DNA from: Cochliopodium minus
Taxonomy: Eukaryota; Discosea; Himatismenida; Cochliopodiidae
Assembly (NCBI GenBank): GCA_024220525.1
Contig: JAMYWO010000099.1
Span: 130,442-142,496, forward strand
Length of the DNA stretch: 12,055 bases
Reading direction: 5' to 3'
Under the pieces are notes generated by a model, which did not search any database, was not told the DNA's origin, and saw nothing but the letters and a program-made list of their open reading frames with translations. This document shows, piece by piece, positions 1 to 7,632 of the stretch (within the stretch, counting starts at the first letter, position 1; each line of letters opens with the position of its first letter). Both the position numbers and the translations under genes were made by a program.

Positions 1-18
1 AAATTTTTATTTTCTTAC

Positions 19-807
19 AATGAGTTTATAATCGACTCCTGTTGCATCAGATAATCCTTGAATTTCTTGATAAAAGATAGGATTGGTATATCCCTTGGTC
101 AAATCATAGGTGAGATCCAAAGCCACATCCAATCCGAGATCTGAGATCATTTTGGCCAACCAAGAAGGCCTGAAATAAATTTAAAAAGAGAAAATTTCAA
201 TGACATTGAAAAAAAAATATATATATTTTTACATCCACTTGATCACTTCCTCTACTTGGCTGTTGATATAGAAATCAAGATAAATTGATTAATTAATAAA
301 TTTTTATTTCAAAAATAACTTTTACCTTTCAAAATAGCCCCATACAGTTGTTAAAAATTTTGTCATTGGGGCTTTGAGTAATGTTCCTTGAGCCACACCT
401 AATTATATATTTCGATTTAAGTTCAAATATCTTATATTTGAGGTTTTATATTTTTTACCCCATTGATAAGGTGTTCCATAGACATGTGTCAAGTAAAATG
501 TGCTTGTGCTATTTCCCCCATTGTTTGGCACTGTAATTTGATACTTTTATATGCTTAATGTGATATTCTTTGAAGAATCGGATATACTTACCACCTTCCC
601 ATTTGTTGTTGTATTTATAAGAACCATGTTTGATTCATAATTGTTTATTGGATAATTATTTGGATTTCCATAGCTTGCAAAAAAAAAAATATAAGAAATT
701 GGATATACAACGAGTTATATTTCTTACTCTGGAACTTTTGAATTACAGCCAGCTCCAAATGTGATGGTTATAAATAATAAAGAAACAAGTAAAAATACTA
801 ATTTCAT
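19..807 (-). CDS. dcd1A/dcd1B-like secreted C45-type N-acyltransferase/hydrolase, N-terminal part
   Basis: Six exons on the minus strand, 807-728, 673-592, 543-459, 398-326, 259-233 and 169-19, join in frame to give 166 residues. The last exon ends at a good donor (GTAAG), so the gene continues off the left edge. The start ATG at 807 opens a clear signal peptide (MKLVFLLVSLLFITITFGAG), pointing to the secretory or endolysosomal route. After a short Asn/Thr-rich stretch with several N-glycosylation sequons comes HVYGTPYQWGVAQGTLLKAP, then a helix rich in Trp and Val, then EIQGLSDATGVDYKLI. The 'GTPY..G.A.G.LLK' and 'E..G..DA.G.D' pair is typical of C45 Ntn-hydrolases and of the Dictyostelium dcd1A/dcd1B group. 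The family's nucleophile cysteine should follow the last motif and lies outside the window, so activity cannot be judged. The family call is from motif memory; the exon structure is read directly. Confidence 0.72.
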
Positions 808-1093
808 ATTTTTTTTTTTATTCATCAATTTCGAAAGAAATTTTCATCTCGATTTCAATTTGTATTTTATTTCTGTCCATTTAGATCAATTAATTCTTAA
901 TACAATTTTGAGAAAGAGTTTTTTAACCATTGAAACTTAGGAAATTCTGGAACAACTCTTTCACATTCCAAGCGAGAAAGTATATATCTGATAAAGGTGA
1001 TGAAGTAAAGTTTACAATAAATAATATTTTTAATAAAAAAAAATTTTCTTCAAAAGTTTTTTTCTTTCTATCGAGGAAAAATGATTTTTCAAA
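808..1093. other. Intergenic spacer, upstream of the dcd1-like gene
   Basis: This 286-bp AT-rich stretch separates the stop of the mannosyltransferase gene from the start of the dcd1-like gene, both on the minus strand. It must hold the terminator of the former and the promoter of the latter. I see no recognisable element. The only other reading frame reaching in is a hydrophobic shadow frame ending at 1030. Confidence 0.5.
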
Positions 1094-3011
1094 TCATATG
1101 TTTGCATAATGACAAAATCCACAAGAAACAAAATCAGGAAAAGGATTAACATTGTTCTCCAAACTCTGTTTCTGAGTATCCAAAAAAAGTTGCAAAGAAG
1201 AAGAAAAGAGGAGGTGATACAAATACAAAAGATAGTTAAAGGGATTAACGAAGTAGCGACACCAAAGGTAATGATTGGAAGTGTAAGAAACCCTAACAAA
1301 AGGGTTGATCAAAATTTTGTTGTTGTAAAAGTTGTTGTTGTTAGCGGAAATTTTTTTTTTTAAATTTTTTTTTTGGGAATAATCTGTGAGGGAGGTGTTG
1401 AGATAGTAGTTTTGAAAGTCCAAGTTGATGAGACAACACTCTGAGCAACTGGCTTCTGTTTTGAGCTTTTGGCTGAAGACATTTCTGAAGCGGATGCCTC
1501 CTTGTATGAAGGGCTCCGGGTTGAGGATTACCATCCCATTCCAGCATGATTTCACTTCAATCCAAGGATTCTCTGACCTTTTTATCCATCCGTACCACTA
1601 AAATTATATGGGGAAAACTTTAATAATTTTTAAAAAAATTTATTTTAATTTGTTTTAATATCTGTTTATTTTCAATTTGGTATTATTTTCTTTTCATTTT
1701 TTTTTATTTAATATGCTATTTGCATAATTAAAATATAATTTATTATATTTTCGTTTTTTTTAAAATTTTTTTATTTAATTATGTTATTTGATGTTTATTT
1801 TAATATGATTGATTATTCAAAAATTTTTTTTAAAGATATTATTTGTTTTCTTAATTTTAAAATTATATTTTGAATAATCCTTTTATTATGTGTTAAAGTT
1901 TTTTTCTTCAAAAAAAAAAAAAAAATTTTTTACTTTTTCCCTTTCTTCAAAATTTTCAACAAAGGGATAAAAACCAGAGAAAATTTGAGTGCCATTAATA
2001 TCACGAGTGGCATAAGTGTCATAAAACGACCAATAGTAATCCAAACCACAAACCACAGAATAATTTAAATCACGTGTATACAAAAGACGCCAAAAGTCTA
2101 AATGTAAAAATAAATAATTCAAAACAGTTTTATAAACCTATTATAGTTTTTTTTAAATAATTTTTTTGAATAAATAAATATTTTAATTATCATTTATTTA
2201 TTTATTTATTATTTTAGTTTTAAATGTATTGAGGTAAATTTATTTTTTATTTTTAATTAATTATTTTTTATTTTTTATTCATTATTTTCAAAATTTTTTT
2301 TTACCTTCTTCAGTGAAAAAAATATCGTTCAAAAACCAAATTTTGTCATAATTTTTCCCACGAGAATATTCAGCTAATAGAGGTTCTATCAAAACTTTAT
2401 TTCTCAACCCAGAAAGCCACTCAATACGGAAGGGAGTATTACGATGACCAGGATCAGAGATGATGGTGCATTTTATTTTTCTTTCCATAAGTTTTTGTTT
2501 GAACTCCATCAATTTTTCGGGGGTACTGTCCCAACTCCCGCCTTTAAAAAATAGAATGATAATATAACAAATTTTTTTGAAAATAAAACAACATTATTTT
2601 TTTTGAAGATAAAATTTTTAAAGTTCATTGATTAATAAAAATGTTGTGATCAGCATGATTTATTTTTAAATCCTTTTCAAATAAAATTTTACTTTCAAAA
2701 ATTGACACGTAGATATTTTGTTGAGGAAATTTATCAATCACTCTTATCACAGTATCGGCCCACCAATCAAATATATCCTCGTTGTTTTTCAACAAGGCGG
2801 CTATGAATAGCGAAAAATCTTTATGGGGAGGCTTATATTGATGGTGTGAGATGGGGATGGGATGATATTGCGACAATACATAAATTATAAAGAGAAAGAT
2901 GAAATAGAGAGTTGATAATTTGATGATTTGGGTCCTATTGTATCCCAATCTAAGGATAAACAATCTTCTTGAAGTGAAAGATTTGAATATTAAAGTTTTC
3001 AATCCAATCAT
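1094..3011 (-). CDS. CAP59/CMT1-type alpha-1,3-mannosyltransferase-like glycosyltransferase (GT69)
   Basis: Four exons on the minus strand, 3011-2693, 2541-2305, 2097-1934 and 1597-1094, join with matching phases (1, 1, 0) into a 407-residue protein, about the usual family size. I chose the ATG at 3011 because it precedes a basic stretch and one membrane segment (IIKLSTLYFIFLFIIYVL), giving a type II Golgi protein. The luminal part carries family motifs in order: FIAALLKNNEDIFDWW, YVSIFESGSWDSTPEKL (the ESGSWDSTP is created by the first splice), RIEWLSGLRNKVLIEPL, YDKIWFLNDIFF, VVCGLDYYWSFYDTYATRDI, VKSCWNGMVILNPEPF, IRFRN, SECCLINLDF and KILINPFVRVSY. In Cryptococcus this family adds mannose during capsule and cell-surface glycan synthesis; the acceptor here is unknown. 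Introns are 151, 207 and 336 bp, longer than those in neighbouring genes. The tail after INPFVRVSY is less certain, because a second hydrophobic frame overlaps it. Confidence 0.88.
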
Positions 3012-3339
3012 TTTTTTTTTAATATATCTTTGAAGGAGAAGATGAAAGATAGATAGTACCCAAAAAAGATTTGATTCGAAATTATAAAAGATATTCACCA
3101 AAATATTCTCTGATTGCAGGATTCAATTTTAACAATTTTTTATGAAAGGGTTTCTATAATTAGAATATGGATTTTTTACAACCAATCAAACAAAATCATA
3201 CTTGATGAGAATTAATAGTTATTTATTGAGAGATCACATAATGCCAATAATTTAAAAATGAAATTTGGATTTTCCCAATCAATTTTATTAATTTTTAAAT
3301 TTTATTTTGTCAATGTTTTTTTTTTTGTTTAAACAGAAA
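3012..3339. other. Intergenic spacer, upstream of the mannosyltransferase gene
   Basis: 328 bp between two minus-strand genes. It should hold the 5' region of the GT69 gene and the 3' end of the next gene. Minus-strand reading frames extend a little upstream of 3011 but give no motif, and their ATG at 3101 would bury the membrane anchor. I see no repeat, hairpin or RNA gene. Confidence 0.45.
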
Positions 3340-4592
3340 TTATTTGATCAAAACAAACTGGATAATTTCATTGCACATAACTTTGGGGATGGGATACTTT
3401 GTGAAGCGTTTTTTATTTAGCAAAAGGATGACGAGGCAAAAAGTGTAGATCTCCTGTTTTTTGGATTGAGGAAGGAATTTATAGTTTTTCTTGTCCCATT
3501 TTAATAAGAAAGACAACTCTTCAGGGAATTCTCTATCAAAGTTAAAATTTTTTTTTATTTTTAATTTAAAATAAATTTTTTTTTATATTTCAAATTTCAA
3601 ATTTTTTATTTCAAATTTTTTATTTCATATTTTTTTTTATTAACTTCTTGTTTATTAATTTTTTATTTCATATTTTTAATAAAATTTTAAATGTTTTTTT
3701 AATATTTATTTTGTTCATTATTTGTTTATATTTACTATTTTTATTTCATTTTAAATTTTTTTTTACATTTTTATTGAATTATTTTTTTTTTTTATGATTT
3801 TTTTTTTTTCAATATTTTTTTTACGATGGAGCGGTTACATCCTCACAGATCCAACAAAAACCTTCGTCAGTACCAATGCAGGCAAAAAAATCGGGCAAGT
3901 CAAAATAAGTTTTGGTGAACTCTTTGTCTATTATTACCATCCCCGTCTCCTTGGAACCTGAATAATAATAAATTCTTTTTTCGAAAGTATCAACCAAACA
4001 TCCTAATCTGTCAAAAAAAAAATAAAATAAAACAAAATAAAAAAAATAAATAAAAAAATAAAAAAATAAAAATATAAAATATAAAAATATAAAAATAAAA
4101 AATAATTCAAAAGTCATAATGAATAATAAAAAAATTGAAATAAAAATTTAAAATAAATAATAAAATTATATTTTGAAATAAAAATTTGATCAAAAATTTT
4201 TGAATCAACTGAAAATTTTTTATAACCTTAACAAACTGTTTTTTTCATTCAAAATTGTCTCGAATGCTTCTTTGGGGTCATTCGACAAACGGTTGTAAAA
4301 TTCATCGTTTTTGAACTCATATTTATGTGCAACTCTCTCATAGCTATGACCTGAAAAAAATTAATAAGATTTATTATTTTTTATATTTATTATTATTTTA
4401 TTTTTTATTTATTTTTATTTTTTTTATTTTTTTTAATTTTTTACTTTTTTTTGTCTCAAAATCAAAATCTAAAAAAAAAAGAGTTTGATTAAATTGAAAA
4501 TCAAATAAAAACTAATTTTTACAAGAAGAAGTGGATCTGCTCCAAAGATAATTTCCGCTGACCACACAGAAACATTCTTTTTTTTTTTTCAT
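3340..4592 (-). CDS. Unrecognised 197-residue protein, possible SPRY-like core with F-box-like C-terminal helices
   Basis: Five exons on the minus strand, 4592-4523, 4468-4445, 4350-4227, 4007-3825 and 3532-3340, fit together with consistent phases (1, 1, 2, 2) and end at TAA. The ATG at 4592 is followed by 12 A and then by CFCVVSGNYLWSRSTSS. The middle reads LLRLGCLVDTFEKRIYYYSG...TYFDLPDFFACIGTDEGF, a beta-rich pattern faintly like a SPRY/B30.2 domain ('GCLLD....I.FF.NG'). The last exon, KWDKKNYKFLPQSKKQEIYTFC...PIPKVMCNEIIQFV, resembles the terminal segment seen in amoebozoan ankyrin or F-box-like proteins (Trp, then an FP motif, then LL..N, then P..V...I). Exon 2 is only 24 bp, and the final intron is about 292 bp of A and T. 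Both domain ideas are weak. The exon chain is supported mainly by phase agreement and amino-acid quality, not by a known homologue. Confidence 0.5.
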
Positions 4593-4711
4593 TTAAAATT
4601 TGCTTTTTTTTACATATCAAAAAAAAGAACCTTTGTTGAACCAAATGTAAGAATCTTGATTTATCAAATTACTCTAATTTAAAAAAATGATAATAATAAT
4701 TTTTTTTTTTT

Positions 4712-5160
4712 TTATATTTCTTCTGTACATCTTTCCCTATGAGTCCTCCTCCACAACTGAAATGATATATTTATTATTATTTCAAAATTTTGAGATTGTT
4801 AATATTCATGTTTTCAGTTCTTACTATGATCCTCTGTCAATAAATAAAATCAATTTTTGGATATCCTTTTGTTAAATTATTACGTTGCAAAGATTATCTG
4901 GGAAGAGATTTAAAGATTTAAAGATATTATCAATTGATCTTTTGAATTTTACTTCCTATAAACTCTGTTAATTTTTGAATATAAATTGTGAAGAATTTAT
5001 CATATACGTAATAATAGTACTGATTTTCCTCTAATTGGGGAAGCAATCTGCATCCAGAATTTCCTTTCAATAATTTATTATTTTGCAATAGTTTGATACT
5101 TTCAAATTTCCCTGTATTCTTGTTATCATCTGAGAATTTCAAATCAGGAAACGCCAACAT
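4712..5160 (-). CDS. Hypothetical short protein with possible micro-exons
   Basis: A minus-strand frame opens with ATG at 5160 and runs to a donor at 4952 (exon 5160-4953), giving a mostly polar product that includes GCRLLPQLEENQYYYYVYDK. Downstream, well-formed splice signals outline 4897-4884 (14 bp, after CTTCCCAG), 4833-4825 (9 bp, between GACAG and GTAAG) and 4756-4712 (after TTTCAG), ending in TAA. All four join in frame to 91 residues, and skipping the 9-bp exon also keeps the frame. No domain is recognised. Without splicing, the first exon simply reads on to a TGA at 4930 (76 residues). The true start could lie further upstream, since 5220-5500 on this strand also shows short open pieces. 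I am confident only that the first exon looks protein-like. Confidence 0.3.
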
Positions 5161-5517
5161 GGATAAATGAGAATCTCAAAACCTAATTTTTTTTGTTTTT
5201 CAATCGTGAGAATTAAATCTGTACCATATAATTTGATAAATTTCTATATCTCAACATAAAATACTATATGATTGATCAATGAGATCCAAATTATCATCTT
5301 ACAAATTTTCAATATTAATTTTAAAATCATTTTGAATAGTTTAAAATAGGAAATTTTTAATAGAGATGTAGGAAATGGCCAATAATCTCAAATTATCTGT
5401 ATATTTGCAAAATGATTTTTGACATCATTAGATTTTTGAATAATCATTCTACTCTCTTCTCATAATCTCATCCATTTTATCAATAAAAAAAAAAAAATTT
5501 TAAAAAGCTAATTTTTG
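5161..5517. other. Intergenic region between divergent genes
   Basis: 357 bp between the minus-strand hypothetical gene and the plus-strand His/Gly gene. On the minus strand there are short open pieces, for example one beginning MIIQKSNDVKNHFANIQ and, after a single TGA, one containing WPFPTSLLKISYFKLF. I could not splice them into one consistent frame. They may be decayed or unassigned 5' exons. Otherwise it is probably a shared promoter region. Confidence 0.4.
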
Positions 5518-5951
5518 ATGGGAAAGCATTCAGGTAATCCTTTTCTTAATTCCCTCCACCAACAGAAATGATATAAAATTTGGATTAGGAGGATCGATTG
5601 GTGGAAATCATGGAGGACATCATGGAGGCTATTCACATGGTTAATAAAAACAATTTTCCTTCTTATCATTTCCTTATAATTTTTTTTTGATCTAAAGGTG
5701 GTCACCATGGAGGACATCATGGTATTTTTTTTCATAAAACTTTGATTAGAGTTTCATTATATTTATCAAATTTGAATAAAGGACATCATCATTATGGAGG
5801 ACATCATGGGTATAATCATTATGGTAAAAATAAATTTACTCTTTTGTATGTTATCAAACATCCAATAATAAAAAATAATTTAATTAAAGGAGGACATCAT
5901 TCCACAACGGTAAATAAATACGAAAAGAAAAAGAAAGCTGATATGCCATAA
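5518..5951 (+). CDS. Small histidine/glycine-rich protein (GGHHG repeats)
   Basis: Five exons, 5518-5533, 5589-5639, 5698-5721, 5782-5823 and 5890-5951, give a 64-residue protein that starts MGKHSGGSIGGNHGGHHG and ends in a basic tail, KYEKKKKADMP. The centre is built from GGHHG, HHHYGGHHG and HYGGHHS units. No signal peptide or membrane segment is present. All four introns (55, 58, 60 and 66 bp) interrupt a glycine codon after its first base (phase 1). This also decides the acceptor of the first intron: only GATTAG at 5583-5588 keeps the frame, since the earlier CAG at 5563-5565 leads straight to a stop. His-rich sequences of this kind can bind zinc, copper or nickel, or act as pH-sensitive proteins as hisactophilin does, but I recognise no family, and the function is inferred from composition alone. 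The ATG at 5518 is the only one that fits. Confidence 0.75.
5589..5910 (+). repeat. GGAGGACATCATGG coding repeats spread over separate exons
   Basis: Near-identical copies of GGAGGACATCAT occur in exon 2 (5612-5623), exon 3 (5709-5720), exon 4 (5797-5808) and, as the exon start, in exon 5 (5890-5901). The copies sit in separate small exons flanked by phase-1 introns. This is what internal exon duplication within a His/Gly gene would leave. The introns between them are not obviously similar. Confidence 0.6.
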
Positions 5952-6068
5952 ATATTATAAAGATTCTTCAGAAATTTCCTCTTATTATTGAAATAAAAAA
6001 AATAAAAAATAATAAAAAAAAAAAAAAACATAATATATTTTTCATTTTCATTTTATAAAAAAGATAAG

Positions 6069-6514
6069 ATGCAATGCTTTTTCTTGCTTTGTGTTTGCCA
6101 TCATTGCAATCATAGTGGCAGTTGTTGTGGTAGGTTTATTGATTGCTCCATGGGACAAAAACAACAAAGTTGAGTTGGGTGATTATTTTTATTTTTAAAT
6201 ATTTTTTATTTCGATTTTTAAAATTTTTTTTTTTTAATATCATATAAATATATTTTTTGTTATTTTATTTTTATTTTTTTATTTTTTTATTTTTTTATTT
6301 TTTTATTTTTTTATTTTTTTATTTATTTTATTTATTTTATTTTTTATTTTTCAAGGACTTTTGGAAACCTACATATTCAAGCCATCCACAACATGGAACA
6401 AACAATTGGAGCTCACTTCCCAAAACTTCGGATATGTCACTGCTTACAAGTTTGCAAGTGTTCCTCCTCTTTCCCCTGACAAAAAAACAAAGTCTGAGCA
6501 TCAAGTGTTTGGTG
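6069..6514 (+). CDS. Membrane-anchored protein resembling the N-terminus of APD-type E3 ubiquitin ligases (partial, start disturbed)
   Basis: Two exons, about 6069-6178 and 6356-6514, are joined by a phase-1 intron. The reading frame gives a Cys-rich head, one membrane segment (FVFAIIAIIVAVVVVGLLIA), then PWDKNNKVELG, then LLETYIFKPSTTWNKQ and FGYVTAYKFASVPPLSPDK. A membrane helix followed by a 'KP..........G...AY.F..PPLS' block resembles the N-terminal and middle domain of plant and amoebal APD1-4-like E3 ligases, which end in a RING finger. No RING exon is found downstream. The plus strand soon enters microsatellites, and then only minus-strand coding is seen. No ATG is in frame. The ATG at 6069 would be in frame if the T5 run at 6078-6082 were T4. 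The exon ends at a possible donor (6515); without splicing, the frame stops at 6576. The family call is tentative. Confidence 0.4.
6273..6320. repeat. (ATTTTTTT)6 microsatellite inside an intron
   Basis: Six perfect 8-bp units of A plus seven T lie in the intron of the APD-like gene. On the plus strand they lengthen the polypyrimidine tract before the acceptor at 6354-6355. Confidence 0.9.
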
Positions 6515-6671
6515 GTAAACAATTTCAAAATAAAATTTTAAATGAATTACATCCCCTCTTTTTTTTGAATTTATAAAAATGAAAAATACCAATAAAAAAA
6601 AAAAAATAAAGAAAAATTTAAAAAAGAAAAATAAAATAATCAAAAAAAAAAAATAAGATGATAAAAAAATT

Positions 6672-6743
6672 AAAATAATAAAATAATAAAATAATAAAAT
6701 AATAAAATAATAAAATAATAAAATAATAAAATAATAAAATAAT
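6672..6743. repeat. (AAAATAAT)9 microsatellite
   Basis: Nine perfect 8-bp units. The array then breaks at AAAA followed by the undetermined base at 6748, which sits where the next T is expected. Confidence 0.93.
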
Positions 6744-6747
6744 AAAA

Positions 6748-6748
6748 N
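6748..6748. other. Ambiguous base N at a microsatellite junction
   Basis: This is the only N in the window. It lies between the 8-bp and the 7-bp arrays, so array lengths and the join itself are uncertain. Confidence 0.95.
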
Positions 6749-6753
6749 AAAAT

Positions 6754-6816
6754 AAAAAATAAAAAATAAAAAATAAAAAATAAAAAATAAAAAATAAAAA
6801 ATAAAAAATAAAAAAT
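6754..6816. repeat. (AAAAAAT)9 microsatellite
   Basis: Nine perfect 7-bp units directly follow the N. The stretch 6529-6840 as a whole holds only low-complexity A/T sequence and the 3' ends of two converging reading frames. Confidence 0.93.
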
Positions 6817-6840
6817 AAAAAAAACAAAAATATTTTCAGT

Positions 6841-7632
6841 TTAAAAGAAATAAACAAAAAAAACTAAAAAATGATTTTTTTTTTTACCTTCTGCTTGCTT
6901 ATTGCGCATATATTCGCTCAATTCTTCATCCAACAAGTTGCTGGCCTTATAACCGGTATTGCTCTCCTCCAAAATCTCCTCGTCGAAAATTTCGTCATCA
7001 TCCAAAGAAGAGATCTCCTTCAGGGAGCTGTTGAGGGCACTATCATTGAGATTATTATTGAGATTATCTAGATGAATGAGGTCTTTATTGATTATGTGGG
7101 AAGTATCCATGGAGATTTCCAAGGAGGAATTGATGAGGCTATTATCCATGTTATCCATGTTGATAGAATCATTCTCATTCTCATTGTTCCCTCCTTTTTC
7201 TATCATCTTGCTTCCACAGTTGGCACAGAAGGCTCCTTCGCCATATTCATTACATTCCTCGCAATATCTGATTTGTATCTCATCATCTCTCTTTCTTGGC
7301 GATGACAGATTATCCTCCTCGTTGTAATGAGAAATTTCTTGTTCCAAATTTCTTATTTCAGAGCTTTGATTGAGAAGCGATCTGTCGTTGGAAGAATCCT
7401 CCTCATTGCTTAAATCAACAACCTTATCATTGCTCATATCATTAATATATTCATTGCTTATATCGTTTATTCCTTCTGCTTTGTTATCCTCCTTTACTTC
7501 TTCATTTTCTATTTCTTTTCTTTTTGAGAAAACTGTTTGATTTGATTCTCCCAATTCTTCTGAATCCTCCCTCTCCTTTTCTAATCTCTCCTTCTCCTGT
7601 CTTTCTTTTCTAATCTCTCTTCTCCTCTTTCT
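6841..7632 (-). CDS. Zinc-ribbon, acidic C-terminal part of a coiled-coil protein
   Basis: A single open frame runs on the minus strand from 7632 to a TAA at 6841. It starts inside the charged coil (REIRKERQEKERLEKERED), passes a Ser/Asn/Asp-rich region with repeated 'DISNEYINDMSND'-like pieces, and reaches a four-cysteine knuckle, YCEECNEYGEGAFCANCGSK (spacing C-x2-C-x8-C-x2-C), a typical zinc ribbon. A long acidic, Asn-rich tail follows, ending near DEELSEYMRNKQAEG. A donor-like GGTAAA right after NKQAEG (about 6888) means the true end may be spliced; otherwise 13 more residues follow. There is no convincing start codon within the frame. The protein surely continues into the GA-rich tract upstream (about 7633-8900), where the frame is broken. 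Such coil plus zinc-ribbon proteins are often scaffolds, but I recognise no specific family. Confidence 0.65.
   Translation of the reverse strand, partial: RKRRREIRKERQEKERLEKEREDSEELGESNQTVFSKRKEIENEEVKEDNKAEGINDISNEYINDMSNDKVVDLSNEEDSSNDRSLLNQSSEIRNLEQEISHYNEEDNLSSPRKRDDEIQIRYCEECNEYGEGAFCANCGSKMIEKGGNNENENDSINMDNMDNSLINSSLEISMDTSHIINKDLIHLDNLNNNLNDSALNSSLKEISSLDDDEIFDEEILEESNTGYKASNLLDEELSEYMRNKQAEGKKKNHFLVFFVYFF

Noticed and set aside
1030-1299. Hydrophobic minus-strand ORF of 89 residues
   Set aside because: It overlaps the mannosyltransferase 3' exon in another frame. Its hydrophobic look comes from T-rich codons, while the overlapped frame carries the family motif INPFVRVSY.
5561-5600. 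CAG at 5563-5565 as acceptor of the first His/Gly intron
   Set aside because: It gives an in-frame stop right away after MGKHS. The later GATTAG keeps the Gly-phase pattern shared with the other introns.
6257-6541. Plus-strand ORF with an FFYFFIFLFF run
   Set aside because: It translates the (ATTTTTTT) intron repeat and then reads the APD-like exon in the wrong frame.
6672-6816. Telomere or centromere-like satellite
   Set aside because: Short 8-bp and 7-bp A/T microsatellites inside a gene-rich stretch, without a G-rich strand or long array.
6871-7327. Three plus-strand ORFs over 6871-7327
   Set aside because: They lie opposite the zinc-ribbon/acidic frame, which has the Cys4 motif and biased composition; the plus frames have no motif.
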